From: Sciurus carolinensis
Taxonomy: Eukaryota; Chordata; Mammalia; Rodentia; Sciuridae
Direction: 5' to 3'
NCBI RefSeq assembly: GCF_902686445.1
Contig: NC_062221.1
Location: 40,511,075-40,575,074, forward strand
Length of the DNA: 64,000 bases
How positions within the stretch are numbered: the first letter of the stretch is position 1; every line of letters begins with the position of its first letter. Positions 31,056 through 41,845 of this stretch are shown one piece after another. Under the pieces are notes generated by a model. That model was not told where the DNA came from, did not search any database, and saw only the letters and a list, made by a program, of their open reading frames with translations. A program made the position numbers and the translations under genes.

Positions 31056-32565
31056 ATACTCCCTTTAAGAAAGAATTTTTCACCTTCCATTTCTACATAA
31101 ACAAATCAACAACTCACTAATATCCTTCAATAACATAGAAGATGTGGGATGGAACATACACATATTCCATAAACTAACCACAGTACAGGCCTGTACATTC
31201 TACCTCCACAAACCTGAACAAGTGTCTCCCTTCTCTCCCCACTCCTTTTTTCTCCCCCTCTGCCCATCATGTTTCAAACCCCACTCACATCCTTGAACCA
31301 GGACACATCACCCTACCTCCCATATTTACTCCTGAAGATGCACAAAGTAAGGATTAACTAAGGATAGTTATCATTTGTTCATAGTTCAACTATTTATTTA
31401 AAGTAAATACTTCAAAATAAATTTTTAACAAATGTTCTATTGTGGCCTAATTCTTATAAACTATGATCAGTCATAGTTATTTTCAGCTCATTAGAATTAG
31501 TCAGGTCACCCCAAACCCCAGTGACATACAAGCATTTACTCTGTGAGTTTCTGCTTACAAAATATAATTTATTTATCTCAGAAAGGCTTCTGAGTTCAGA
31601 AGCAAGTTTTGTTATTGGTTTCTGAAATAAAGACATAGAAGACAGTCTCCATTCTCAAAGACAATGTTAACATTAAAGGACAACAATAGATTTTAGGATA
31701 AATCTCAAAATAGCAAAGAGTTTGTTCTTTAAGAGACAAAATTAAGTTTAATAGAGGCAAGAGAAAAGGTTAGGGAAATCCTGAGAAGGCTCAAAAGGAA
31801 GAGGATTGTAATATGTTTCAAATTGAATTTGAGCATAGCACTGGCGAACTACTGGTCATCTCTAAGAAAGTGGGATTTAACAACTGGGCACCACATTCAG
31901 CAGCTGAGAGAGCCAGTAATGCTCAGTCAGGACCATATAAAGTGATTCAGACCAGCATTACATTCACATCTTAAAGGATGAAAATGAACAGCACCAAAAA
32001 ACACTGAGAGAATGAAAAACAGATCCTAAGAGAAGAAGACCAAAGAAATTCTGGCTGTTTCACCCAAACACTCAAGTATGAAAGGTTTCATGAGAGTGAT
32101 GCTCACTGATTGTCCTCTGTTACCACAAATTGCCAAATAAGATGAAACAGGGAAAATGGACAGAACATAAAAAAACACCTTCTTGACAGTAATAAATACA
32201 AGAATGTTATTGAATTTTGGAAGAGATGACCAATAGAGGTTATGGATTAGAGGTCTTAGAAATCTTTTAAAAATAGGAGCAATGACCATCTGTCTTAGAT
32301 GGTTTGTGTCTTTACCTGCCTGGAGGCCAAACACTGAATGTATGGTTCTATTATCCCAGAGATTGATGTCATTACCCCTGACGTTTAATGCATGGGAATG
32401 GGGCAGGTGATTGAATTGTGCTGAATTGAAGATAAGGATTGAAGGGGATGATGAGTGAATATAAGTCTAGCATCTAATTTCTTTAATATGCCACAGAAAA
32501 TAATTCCCTAAGAATAAAAGTTTGCCAAAGGGCTATTTTGTATTTTACTTATGTGTCTATTCAGT
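31056..32565. other. Unassigned, AT-rich
   Basis: No gene. A pyrimidine-rich stretch lies at about 31225-31265. About 31740-32330 is A-rich and could be a very old, unrecognised repeat. Confidence 0.4.
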
Positions 32566-32850
32566 TTATTTCCTCTATTAAACCATAAGCCTCTTGAGGG
32601 CAAGAGACATATATACTCATCTTGGTTTCTTCCCTACCTCTCCAAGGGCACTAACACCAGGGATGACTAGGTATTATTGTCAGGCCTGTAGGCACCTGTG
32701 AAGTCAGACTGTAGTGCCATGTCGGACAGGCTTGGTTAACTATTTTGAATATCATTCATTCCAACCCTAAAGAGTCTATTCCCTAAACTGATAGTACTTT
32801 CTGATTGTCAAAACTTAATAAATACTGGTTGAATGAATAAATAAATGATT
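32566..32850 (+). repeat. Probable L2 LINE 3' end, with an unmatched middle
   Basis: 'AAACCATAAGCCTCTTGAGG', 'GCAAGAGACATATATACTCA' match the L2 3' end, and the tail block 'AATAAATACTGGTTGAATGA' reappears at about 32818. The 140 bp between do not fit, so this is either a diverged copy or an interrupted one. Confidence 0.5.
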
Positions 32851-34004
32851 CATATGCAGAACATTAACCAGGTGCTACTTAAGAATATTTTTTAAATCTC
32901 TCAAGAAGAAAAATAAATGTTAAGAACTTTCTCAGGTGGCTCTGTATACCTGGATTCAAATTCATATGGGTTCTAATTTTTTTGTCCTCCTTCTCCCTGT
33001 CATGTTTCTATACAACACTTGTTGTGTACACAACAACCAGCAAGTTACACCATCGTGTTCCAAAAGAGGTAAAATGTTTAGGATCCATAGATCCATGCAG
33101 AATAATTAACTCGATTCCTAGTTTTTCTTATCTTCATTTAAAAAACCTCTAAACACCTAAGCAGTAAATGATCTTAAATCTACATTGTTCAATTCATTTC
33201 TCTGCAAGCAAAAAGGATGAAGAATACTTTGTTCCCCAAGGGGAAGGCATCATAAAAACCACAGAATTTTATGAATCTACTATTTAATTTAAAACTTTTT
33301 GACATTATATACCACCCTCTGCATTTGAATTTCCCCTTTTGTTTTTCCCATACCTTTATATTTTAAGCATCTATCTAAAGCCAAAAACTAGTTTTCCATC
33401 TACTTAGCATAATTTATTTATTGCCCTGGGCAACAGATTTGCAATGTAATGTAAATAACAATACTATTTTGCATGGCTATTGTACCTCTGGAAACTCTTT
33501 ACCAACATTAATTTTCACCGTCCTCCTTAAGGAATAGGTGAACACTGATATTATTAAGGATCAGACTAATGAAATCCAGCTTAAAGAAGAACATATTTGC
33601 AAGAAAGTTTTAATTTACCATTTGTCAGTTCAGTGTTATACGGCATCAGTTTATGCTCCACGAGATTCCCCCCGCCAAATAAAAGCATTTGCCTTTGTAA
33701 TATTCCTGAGGACCATAAATTTCAATTTAGATTCTTCTCTTACCCAGAAAGCAGACTGAATTGTTTGTTTATTTGTTTGTAAATGTATTCATTTGTTTTA
33801 GTGGATCTCTATGTCTATATGATACCAAAGCTCATTCGGATCAGATACACAAATGAAATTCCTCCATTTGATCAGTTCTTGCAGCAGGGCTGTCTGGAAA
33901 TGCTCTCTGTGCACTGACTTTTAGAAACAGCTTCCCACTGACTAGCTACCAGCGAGTGGTGGCATTGCTGGAGTATCAGCAGAAGACATGGTCATATTCA
34001 TTGT
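32851..34004. other. Unassigned, AT-rich
   Basis: No gene. Contains the palindrome at 33019-33036. Otherwise nothing recognised. Confidence 0.4.
33019..33036. repeat. Perfect 18-bp palindrome
   Basis: TTGTTGTGTACACAACAA is its own reverse complement. Immediately before it, ACAACACTTGTTGT forms a second inverted repeat that shares the TTGTTGT arm. Confidence 0.8.
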
Positions 34005-34235
34005 AATAATAAGTAACATTTATTTAGGATTATGTGCCCATCCCTGTTCTAAGCACATTACACACTTAACCTCCCTTTCTTTCACAATAACCTTCTTAGT
34101 GCAATTATTACCCCCTACTTTACAGACACAGGAACGTGGGTAAAAAGAGGTAAAATAATTGCCCAGACTAGTCACTAATAAAGGTAGGACTGGCATTTCA
34201 ACCCAGTCTGGTTCCAAAGCCAGAGATCATTATTT
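34005..34235 (-). repeat. MIR SINE, reverse, near full length
   Basis: 'AATAAGTAACATTTATTTAG', 'CTGTTCTAAGCACATTACAC', 'CCCCCTACTTTACAGACACA', 'GGCATTTCAACCCAGTCTGG', 'TTCCAAAGCCAGAGATCATT' match reverse MIR in order. Confidence 0.85.
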
Positions 34236-36439
34236 ATTGAGCATGAGCATCTTTTTTTTTTTTTTTTCAGGCATTTCATAATGCTTTGTCCAATATTCCC
34301 TACAATAAAGTAATGATTTTTGATTCAGCAATGGTTACCCCAAAGCATGGAATTGCCAAATCTTTCTGATAATCATTTCTCTTTCTTAAAATAGTAAGTA
34401 CTGAGAAAAAGGTCATACAGATTTGTTGCCATTGTTACATACATGGTTTCTATCAAAGGAATTGTGGCACTTCATCACATGTAAATACACACACTTAAAT
34501 TAACTGTTGAATAGGCTATTAAATGTGGCCAATGAGGTTGGGGAATCGGTCCAACCAGTTATTTGACACTGTTGAATAAGAGGAAGAGAGGATGCAAATT
34601 ATGTTGTCACTGATTTTTTACTTTTTAATATCTTGGGCCGGGATTACAAAAATTAACTCCAGAACTTATGAACTCTTTAGAGAGAGGCGGTAAGGGTCAC
34701 AGACACAGTTTCGAATGTCACTCTAAGACTCTGCTGGTCTGGTTGCAGCTTCATGTTGCCTACTGCCATAGCCCAATACTTTATGGAACAAAAAATTTTC
34801 AGTTTCATCTCCACCTCCTTTACGCTTAAAAATTGACATTTCACATTTGTTTAAAAAGTCCTACAATTCACTTTCCAGGAAAAAAAAAAAATAAGGCATT
34901 TAAATTAATTCCTTTATCCAAAATTAAATGCTGTCCTTAGGTTCAGAGCCAGAAGCAGCCAGGGATAAGCATAAACTCCACGTGGTTCCAAATTAATTGG
35001 TTGATTTAATTATCATAAAAATCCATATTTATGTTCTTTCAACCACATTGCCATTGCAGAAACAGGAAAAATATAAATACATATTAAGAATCATTATTAT
35101 TTTTATTAAGCAAAACAAAGTTTCACAAAGTCATCTGAACACTGAGCATATCTTCCACCTTTGAAGTGTTGCTATATCTTCTAATATTGCAATTTTCAAC
35201 CCAAGCACTTGTTTTGTCAAACAGCAGAGTAAATAACAACATAAAAACATGGAGTGACTTGCCAGCTCATAGCTGATGACTTCCCCAAGGCTGAAGTGAA
35301 TTATATACCTTCCTTTAGCAACTCCTTTTGGATTTTTTTTTTTCATTTTCCCATAGAGATTCTGTGGGTGATTTTTATTTTGTTTTGCTTTGTTTTGATT
35401 CTTTCATGGGCTACGAAATTATGTGGCTTTCCCCTTCCACGATTCCTCCCATTAAAAGTTCTGCCATCCTGTTAGGCACATAAGTGACACGTTCACCCGG
35501 GTTCAAGGGTGAAGAGAACTGAATTTCGAAGCCACACAATTTATGTGGAAATGAAGTACATTCCTCGCCTGTTTCCATGTCAGGAATATGGCAAGACTGT
35601 GTGTATAATAGGCTGTTTGATTTGTGTGATGGAGAGATTTTTTTTAAGCCCTCTGAAGAAAAAAAAAAAAAAAGTCATACTGATTTCTAGGCTCATCTAT
35701 ACTTCTTTTCCTGTGTTTTATGTGGAAACATTTCAGAACTCACACTTTCCATCCAAGGTACGTTTTCCACAGTTAATTAATCCTGCTTTCCCACATGACA
35801 AATAGCCCTATCTCATAAAAGGGCACATTGGCCGGTAAGGATGGAGTCAAAGAAGGTATTATTTGATATTTATATATAAATAGCTTGTTTTTTAATTTAA
35901 AAATATTGGACTCTCTGAGTATGAAAATGTAGTACATCTATAGAAAGGTAAATTCGGTGATTTTAGGTAAATTTAAAATATTTTTTTCCCCTTGTCTTCA
36001 TGAAACACAATGCCCAATTAGAGAGGGAAAAAAGTATGAGTACTTCATACTTGTGATTTGAGGTTTACTATCTTTTGTGATCTCAACTAAGAAAATTCAG
36101 AAAATAAACTACTCAGTTATATGGTAGTTACTGAAAACTGCCAATGCAAATGCCAATGCAAACCATTTTTTCCCCTCCCAAGTCTCCAAGTTCTGGAAAA
36201 TAAACTCCAAATTATTAACTTGCTTCTTTTCCCTTTTATTCAGTATTAGATTAACGTGGAGAAAGGAGTCTACGTTATTAGCCTGGTCTCTCAACTTCCC
36301 ACACAAGCACAGGACTTTGCTGCACAAGAGTGAGAAGAATGAACTACACCACTCTTCTCACCAAGGCACGACAGAAAACCTCACCGGTGGACAACAGCCC
36401 TCCCACCTCCCTACATGTCTCTAGGACAAGGGTAACATG
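34236..36439. other. Unassigned, largely repeat-free AT-rich DNA
   Basis: No gene; the 98-codon frame at 35509-35805 runs through an A run and has no recognisable domain. T and A runs at about 34252-34267 and 35660-35674. Stretches at 34970-35040 (TTAATTGGTTGATTTAATTA) and 35480-35660 lack repeats. Confidence 0.4.
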
Positions 36440-36575
36440 CTGGACTGGATTCCACTCTTAGCTTATCAGTGACTGCTGGTCATAGGGTCCCTGTTTCCTC
36501 ATTCATAAAATGATGTAGATGAGAAAAAAACACTCTAACAGCTCCTCAGCTCTTGCATTTTATGATTCTACCTTA
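36440..36575 (+). repeat. Possible MIR SINE
   Basis: 'GGTCCCTGTTTCCTCATTCA' and 'TAAAATGATGTAGATGAG' resemble the MIR core in plus orientation; the ends are lost. Confidence 0.4.
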
Positions 36576-37529
36576 TGCCATATAATATGGAATTATTCCC
36601 CACTTCCCGCTCCCCACCCCGCACTGATTTGTTGCTGAATAACCATTTTCTATAGGTAGCTCTGGACTTGACCTGGTCTCTCTTGTATTAGTGAAACCAA
36701 GTTATTTCTCTCTTCATCACCACACCACAATTCTGATTTAAAAAAAAAAAAAAACTATCTGCCCACAAGTCTATCCATCCGTCTATCTACCTTTAACATA
36801 CCTGTGTGCAAATAACATAATTCTTCTAGAAAAAGGAATGCTTCTAAGGCTGCTTCCCATGACTGCCCTTGCAATCACTGCAACTGTTTTGTCACCAAGT
36901 CAGCAATGTTGCAATCTGATTTAAAACAGGGCATTTCCTCTTCGCCTTGTCTTTTATCCCAAATGGTTCCTTCTGAACATCTCATTTGGACTCAGTGTTA
37001 ATCCCCACATGCCTACCATTTTGTTTGACACCTGGACCAGAGTCAGATAAACAACAGATTACAAACAAATTCAGAGTTTGTTTGGGGCTTGGATTTCTAT
37101 AAACAGGGACAGAAAACAAACTCTAAGCATCGGTTTTCACTGATTTATTTTCAAATGCGCTAAATTTCTGGGAGAAAATCTACTGGTGATGAATAAGAAT
37201 GAAAGTTGGGAAACCTGTTGTGGTAAGCAGAGAAGTAAACATGAAGATGAATAAGGAAACTAAAATAGGCTTAATAACAGCAATAGGTACCTTGGGTTAT
37301 TTGCTCCCCATTGGAGAGAGTTGCCCAGTACCATGATGGTGAAGGAGTGTACCTGGAAAACTCACTCCCACAGAGCAGGAGCCAGGCCCAGTGTTCTTAC
37401 CCGAGTGCTTTTCAAAGGTCAGTTTATTTAAAAGACCAGAAATGGAGATCAGAGCAAGTGAGAGTAACATCCTTTTCTCTAAGATTTGGGTCCATTGAGT
37501 AGGTAGAAGGAAAAGACCCTATTAAATCT
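36576..37529. other. Unassigned
   Basis: No gene. A run of about 14 A at 36739-36753. Confidence 0.4.
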
Positions 37530-37730
37530 CTCCTGTAGGTCAGATACAGTGCGAGGTGCTTCAACATGCATATTTCATTTAATCTTCTCAACAAATCAAC
37601 AGTGTGGCTCTTATTATTCCCCTAGTATAAAAGGTAAAAACTGACGTTTTGAAAGGTCACAGCACTTGATTGCAAATAAAAATAACCATACATTAAAATT
37701 ATTAAGCTCATACAGCTAGAAAGAATATTT
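37530..37730 (-). repeat. MIR SINE, reverse
   Basis: 'GAGGTGCTTCAACATGCATA', 'TTTCATTTAATCTTCTCAAC', 'CTTATTATTCCCCTAGTATA' and, after an A-rich break, 'AAGCTCATACAGCTAGAAAG'. Confidence 0.6.
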
Positions 37731-38415
37731 AACACTGAAAATCACAAGACACTAATGTCTACTACTAGTGTCACATGTGTCTGCCCAACATGGAATCAGT
37801 TTGTAGCTAAGATACCAATCTAGAAGTTACTATTTCTATTAAAGATGAAAAAACAGAAAGCATCCCTGCTGTCTCTGCAGAATTCAGGCAAGGACAATAG
37901 TGAATAGGAGCAAGGCTTCTGCAGACCCTGTTAGAGAAAACAGTCTGCTTTAGAGTTAATGAAGATTCCCTAATCAAAGTGAAATTGAGGAAATATCAAG
38001 CACAGCTGGGGAGTTTTTGGCTAACAAGGGATCTGATACAAGGATGCCAACCTCCTCATAAGAAATGACCTAACACAAGGCTAACATGGAATATATTTCC
38101 TTAAGAATCAGAAAACTCCAGACCATACCAGGACTGTGACAATCTCTCAGACTTCTCACTTTTTTAGTGGAGAAGAGCTGGAAAACAACCACAGAATCAT
38201 CTTGTCCATCACTTATTACTTTGTATGTGTACTTATACTTAAATTAATCATGTAGTAAATTTTGTTTTGCTCTCAAATTATAATGTGGATTTACTTATTT
38301 CTTTGATTTAAGGAAGTGTTGGTTGGGTAAAGCCAAAAGTCTCTCCTCCTGTAGGTATTCTGCGGACTACAGACTGAGAAATCCCCAAAATAACTGCAGT
38401 CAAGGGTCTGGGGAG
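37731..38415. other. Unassigned
   Basis: No gene or recognised repeat. Confidence 0.4.
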
Positions 38416-38507
38416 GAGCTGGGACTATAGCTCAGTTGGCAGAGTGCTTGCCTTTCAAGCACAAAGCCCTGGGTCCAATCCCCAGCTCTGCAGGGGGGAA
38501 AAAAAGA
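38416..38507 (+). repeat. ID SINE
   Basis: 'AGCTGGGACTATAGCTCAGT' with A box TAGCTCAGTTGG, then 'AGAGTGCTTGCCTTTCAAGC' and 'CCCTGGGTCCAATCCCCAGC'. The tail is short (GGGGGG then about 7 A), so it is older or 3'-damaged. Target duplication not seen. Confidence 0.88.
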
Positions 38508-40094
38508 AATGAGCCTGAAGAACCAATTCACATAGAAAGTCAAGAGCACTGCCCAGCAAAGGCTGCTTATGGCTTACTTTTCCCTGGGTTTTTTGCTGCA
38601 TGTTACACACCCATATTCGCAAGAAGGAGTCGCCAATGGCCATGTTTGGCTGAGTCCAAAGCCCACACACTTTCTGCTACATCATACTATTATGGAACAT
38701 AGTCACTAAACTGTGCAAATCACCTATTTCACTTGAAAGAACAGTACGATGTGTGAACTTGAGAAGATGATCTCATACTAAAAACAAAATTTTAAAATAA
38801 CCTGTTACGATATACAAGGCTCCTTATTACAAAGATTCATAACCATGGGTTAAATAGCATGCTCTCCAGTAACAATATGATAAAATTCTTTCCTAAAAGG
38901 AAAATTCCATTAAAAACCATCACTTTCTATATCCTAAGAGACAACCCATAACAACTGTATAGAGAATAATTTTCCATAACAAATACTCTTGAAAAGCCAA
39001 TGCTGTTGTTTCCTGGTCCCTGCCCCATTTCATCTTCATTTCCTGGAAACCAAGCAACTGAAGCCATGTGTCTGCATTTCCAGAAGGAGAACAGAAAACT
39101 GAGTGGCTGCTGTGGGACCTTTTGTCCTACTATCCCCGGCATTACCCCTCAACCATTCTCACTTCACACTCAGCATGCACACTGCAATCACCCTGCCAGA
39201 AACAAACCCAAATAACTCCCAGACACCACTAGAAACCCAAACAAAGCACTAGATTAAAAAAAATCCCTGGGTGTCTGCTGCTCACAGAACTTGCAGGCTC
39301 ATCGGCACCTCTGGGCAGGAGCCCTGTGCTACCCACCACTCCTCAGGACAATGTGGGTGACTCAGTTCAGATGGCCTCTTTCTTATTGGCTTATTACCCA
39401 GCAGCCAGCTGCAGTCTTCCTTACCCTTCTACATGAAGCCTCTAACTTCCTCCCAAAAGTCCTCTCCTACCGCCCCCACCCCCATCCCCACTGGACTCTA
39501 TAGTCTTCATTCTCCCTCCCCACCCTCTCCTCTCCCTTTTGGGGTGCCCAAAAGGGGTGCCCATCACCCGTCTCTTCTAGTTCCCCTAAAAACCTCCTCA
39601 GTGCTCCGTTTAGAGACAGTCTTTACCAGGTAATTTTATCTAAGTGCACCAGCTTCTCTCTGCCCTGAAATTCCTACCACTTAGTTCATAAAACTACAAA
39701 GTTCAAATCCTGCAGTTGCTTCATACATGATAGTCTTTTCACCTGGATTAAAAGTTCATGTACTAGAATTTTCCAGCCTGCCCTCCACCTCAACCAGAGA
39801 ACTTAAAACCAAACAGTTGCCAACATTCTCCTCAATTATGTATGAACTAATTCTAGAAATCTACTGTTTGGAAATTCCACTGTAATTTTAAAATTCAAGT
39901 ATCCCATAATGTTCCTAAACATGGAATCTGTTGAGCCTGTTGATGAGCACATGTAGATCTTTTCCTTGCACCTCCACATTACTTCCCCCACTTAATTCCT
40001 TCTCTCTTTGCCCAGACATCTTTCTGTGCTAACTCCACCAAAGCACCCACCACACTTCATTATGCCAGAATAACATAGGGACAAAAATTCAGGT
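38508..40094. other. Unassigned
   Basis: No gene. 39400-39640 is C-rich with several CCCCAC runs and open in one frame for 70 codons, with no recognisable domain. Confidence 0.4.
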
Positions 40095-40165
40095 TCATAT
40101 CTGGAGGGCAGGAATGAAATACTATTCATCTTTGTACCCAGCCTATCATTCTCTCTATATTATAC
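40095..40165 (+). repeat. Short L2-like fragment
   Basis: 'CTGGAGGGCAGGAATGAAAT' and 'ATCTTTGTACCCAGCCTA' resemble the L2 3' end. Confidence 0.4.
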
Positions 40166-40380
40166 ATGTGTATTTATAAACATATACACCCATGCACACA
40201 CATGCATGTACACACATATACACATATGCACAGCTCATTATACATAGGATATATAAGCATGATATATATTTATACATATTTATATCTTGGGTTATATCCA
40301 TATATGTAAAGAATGGCATATGTGTATATATCTAAAACATAACATATATGTAATGTATAAAACATGGGATGTACTTGTAT
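40155..40380. repeat. AT/CA-rich low-complexity stretch
   Basis: Alternating TATACATA, CACATGCA and TATATTTATA motifs without a fixed unit; probably a decayed dinucleotide repeat. Confidence 0.7.
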
Positions 40381-40739
40381 TCATTTACTTATTTGTTTAT
40401 TGATTAATGTTTGTCAAATGACTAGCACAGGGAAAAGAAAACTCAAGAGTATCCTAACCTTACCCTGCCTGCACTCTATAGTTGGGGAAAATCAGACTTA
40501 GAGAAATTAATTTTTTCAAGACTATACTTGGTAGAAATAGGATATACAGTTTGGGAAGCAGCTATCAAATTTTATTATAAATTCCACAAGAAAAACAGCA
40601 TAAAGATTTCCACTGGGACAGAAAGAGATTGCAGCTGGAAGAACACTGAAGGAGAAATTTCCCCATAGAGCAACCACACGGGGTTCTGGAGGCAATTATA
40701 ACCTACACAATGTGGATTGTCTACAGGTCAATATAGTTC

Positions 40740-40913
40740 TGTGGCTCAGGAACTATCACCAGGCAAATCTCCTTAGTGTTAATGCTACAAATTCAGATTC
40801 CTCAGTGCCATCTCAGAGCTACCTGATCTGAATCCCTGACCTGGGCCCAGGGATCTGCATCTCCCCCAGGGTCCCAAAATGATTCTCTACACGCCACAGT
40901 TTGAGAACCACTG
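40740..40913 (+). repeat. MER5A-type hAT DNA transposon fossil, plus
   Basis: The right end is clear: 'GGGCCCAGGGATCTGCATCT' and 'CAGTTTGAGAACCACTG', the latter being the MER5A terminal repeat. The left part ('TATCACCAGGCAAATC') is diverged. Non-coding, inactive. Confidence 0.75.
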
Positions 40914-40962
40914 CCCATATCCTAGACCTAGCTGACCATGGGACAGATGTAACAGACCAGGC

Positions 40963-41050
40963 CAGTGCTTCTGAACTTCAGCTCTTCATCCTCAAGGGGA
41001 CAACAAGAGAGGAAAACCAACAAGGGTCATTGGTCAGCAGATTTAACCAA
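40963..41050 (+). repeat. Possible MER5A left-end fragment
   Basis: 'CCAGTGCTTCTGAACTTCAG' resembles the MER5A start CAGTGGTTCTCAAACTTTAG, but the similarity fades after about 30 bp. Confidence 0.35.
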
Positions 41051-41077
41051 GCAATCCAATTTTCTTTATTTGTTCTG

Positions 41078-41162
41078 TTTTGCATTGTTTTGTTTTGTTT
41101 TTTTCTCAGTGCTGGAGATCAAATCCAGGGGTCTTGCACTTGCTAGGCAAGCACTCTACCCT
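41078..41162 (-). repeat. ID SINE, reverse, truncated
   Basis: 'CAGTGCTGGAGATCAAATCC', 'AGGGGTCTTGCACTTGCTAG', 'GCAAGCACTCTACC' is a reverse ID core behind a (TTTTG)n tail. The 5' end of the element (the ACATCCCCAGCCC block) is missing. Confidence 0.8.
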
Positions 41163-41165
41163 TAC

Positions 41166-41399
41166 TTCTATTCTGTATTTTATTTTATTTTATTTATTTA
41201 CTTATTTGGTTCCATGGATGGACCCCAGAGGTGCTTAACAATGAGTCACATCCCCAGCACTTTTTACTTTTTTGAGACAGGGTGTCACTAAGTTGCATTA
41301 GGGCCTTGCTAAGTTGCTGAGGCTGGCTTTGAACTTGGGATCCTCCTGCCTCAGCCTCCTGAGCCACTGGGATTACAGACATGCACCACCATGCCTGGA
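41166..41399 (-). repeat. B1-ID composite SINE (MEN type), reverse
   Basis: A T/A-rich tail, then the reverse ID half 'TCACATCCCCAGCACTTTTT', then the reverse B1 half: 'GAGACAGGGTGTCACTAAGT', 'CTTGCTAAGTTGCTGAGGCT', 'CTCCTGCCTCAGCCTCCTGA', 'CACCACCATGCCTGG'. It lies directly against the truncated ID SINE at 41078-41162. Confidence 0.92.
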
Positions 41400-41544
41400 C
41401 CTACTTTATATTTTAAAAAGCACTTCCACCAAATAAACATTGCTCTCTGCAAAATCGCTGACCCTCTACTCAAAGGGTAAAGGGGAAAAAAGCAGCACTT
41501 GTGATTTTCTGGAAATGGCCAATTTCCTATGTCTACCTAGAGCT

Positions 41545-41660
41545 GCAGCCTCCTCTGGACACCTCCCCTTCCCCCTCCTCTTCCTCTTCCTCCTCCTACT
41601 CCTCCTTCGCCTCCCCGCCTCTCTTTCTCCTTTTAACTTCCATTTCTCTCCCTCAAGGCA
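41545..41660. repeat. Pyrimidine-rich tract
   Basis: CCTCCT/CTTCCT-rich on the plus strand; yields Ser-Ser-Ser and Arg-Arg-Arg frames on opposite strands. Confidence 0.8.
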
Positions 41661-41669
41661 GCAGCCCGC

Positions 41670-41845
41670 AAAATAAAGTCCCTGGACCAGCAGAATCAGC
41701 ATCACTTGCTGGGAACTCAGATCCTTAGGTCCCACCCCAGACGTGCAGAATTACAAACTGCAGGGGTGGACCCAGCACTCTGTGGCCTATGATTCTCTCC
41801 AGGTGATTCTGATGCCGACTAAAATTTGACAACCGCTGCCCTAAA
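41670..41845 (-). repeat. MER5A hAT DNA transposon fossil, reverse
   Basis: It matches the whole element except the outermost end: 'CCCTGGACCAGCAGAATCAG', 'CATCACTTGCTGGGAACTCA', 'GGTCCCACCCCAGACGTGCA', 'CAGGTGATTCTGATGCCGAC', and the terminal 'AAAATTTGACAACCGCTG'. Non-autonomous; no transposase. Confidence 0.85.

Noticed and set aside
30889..31090. Ser/Leu/Pro repeat proteins and Arg/Gly/Lys repeat protein
   Set aside because: Both are translations of the GGAA/GGGA array on either strand.
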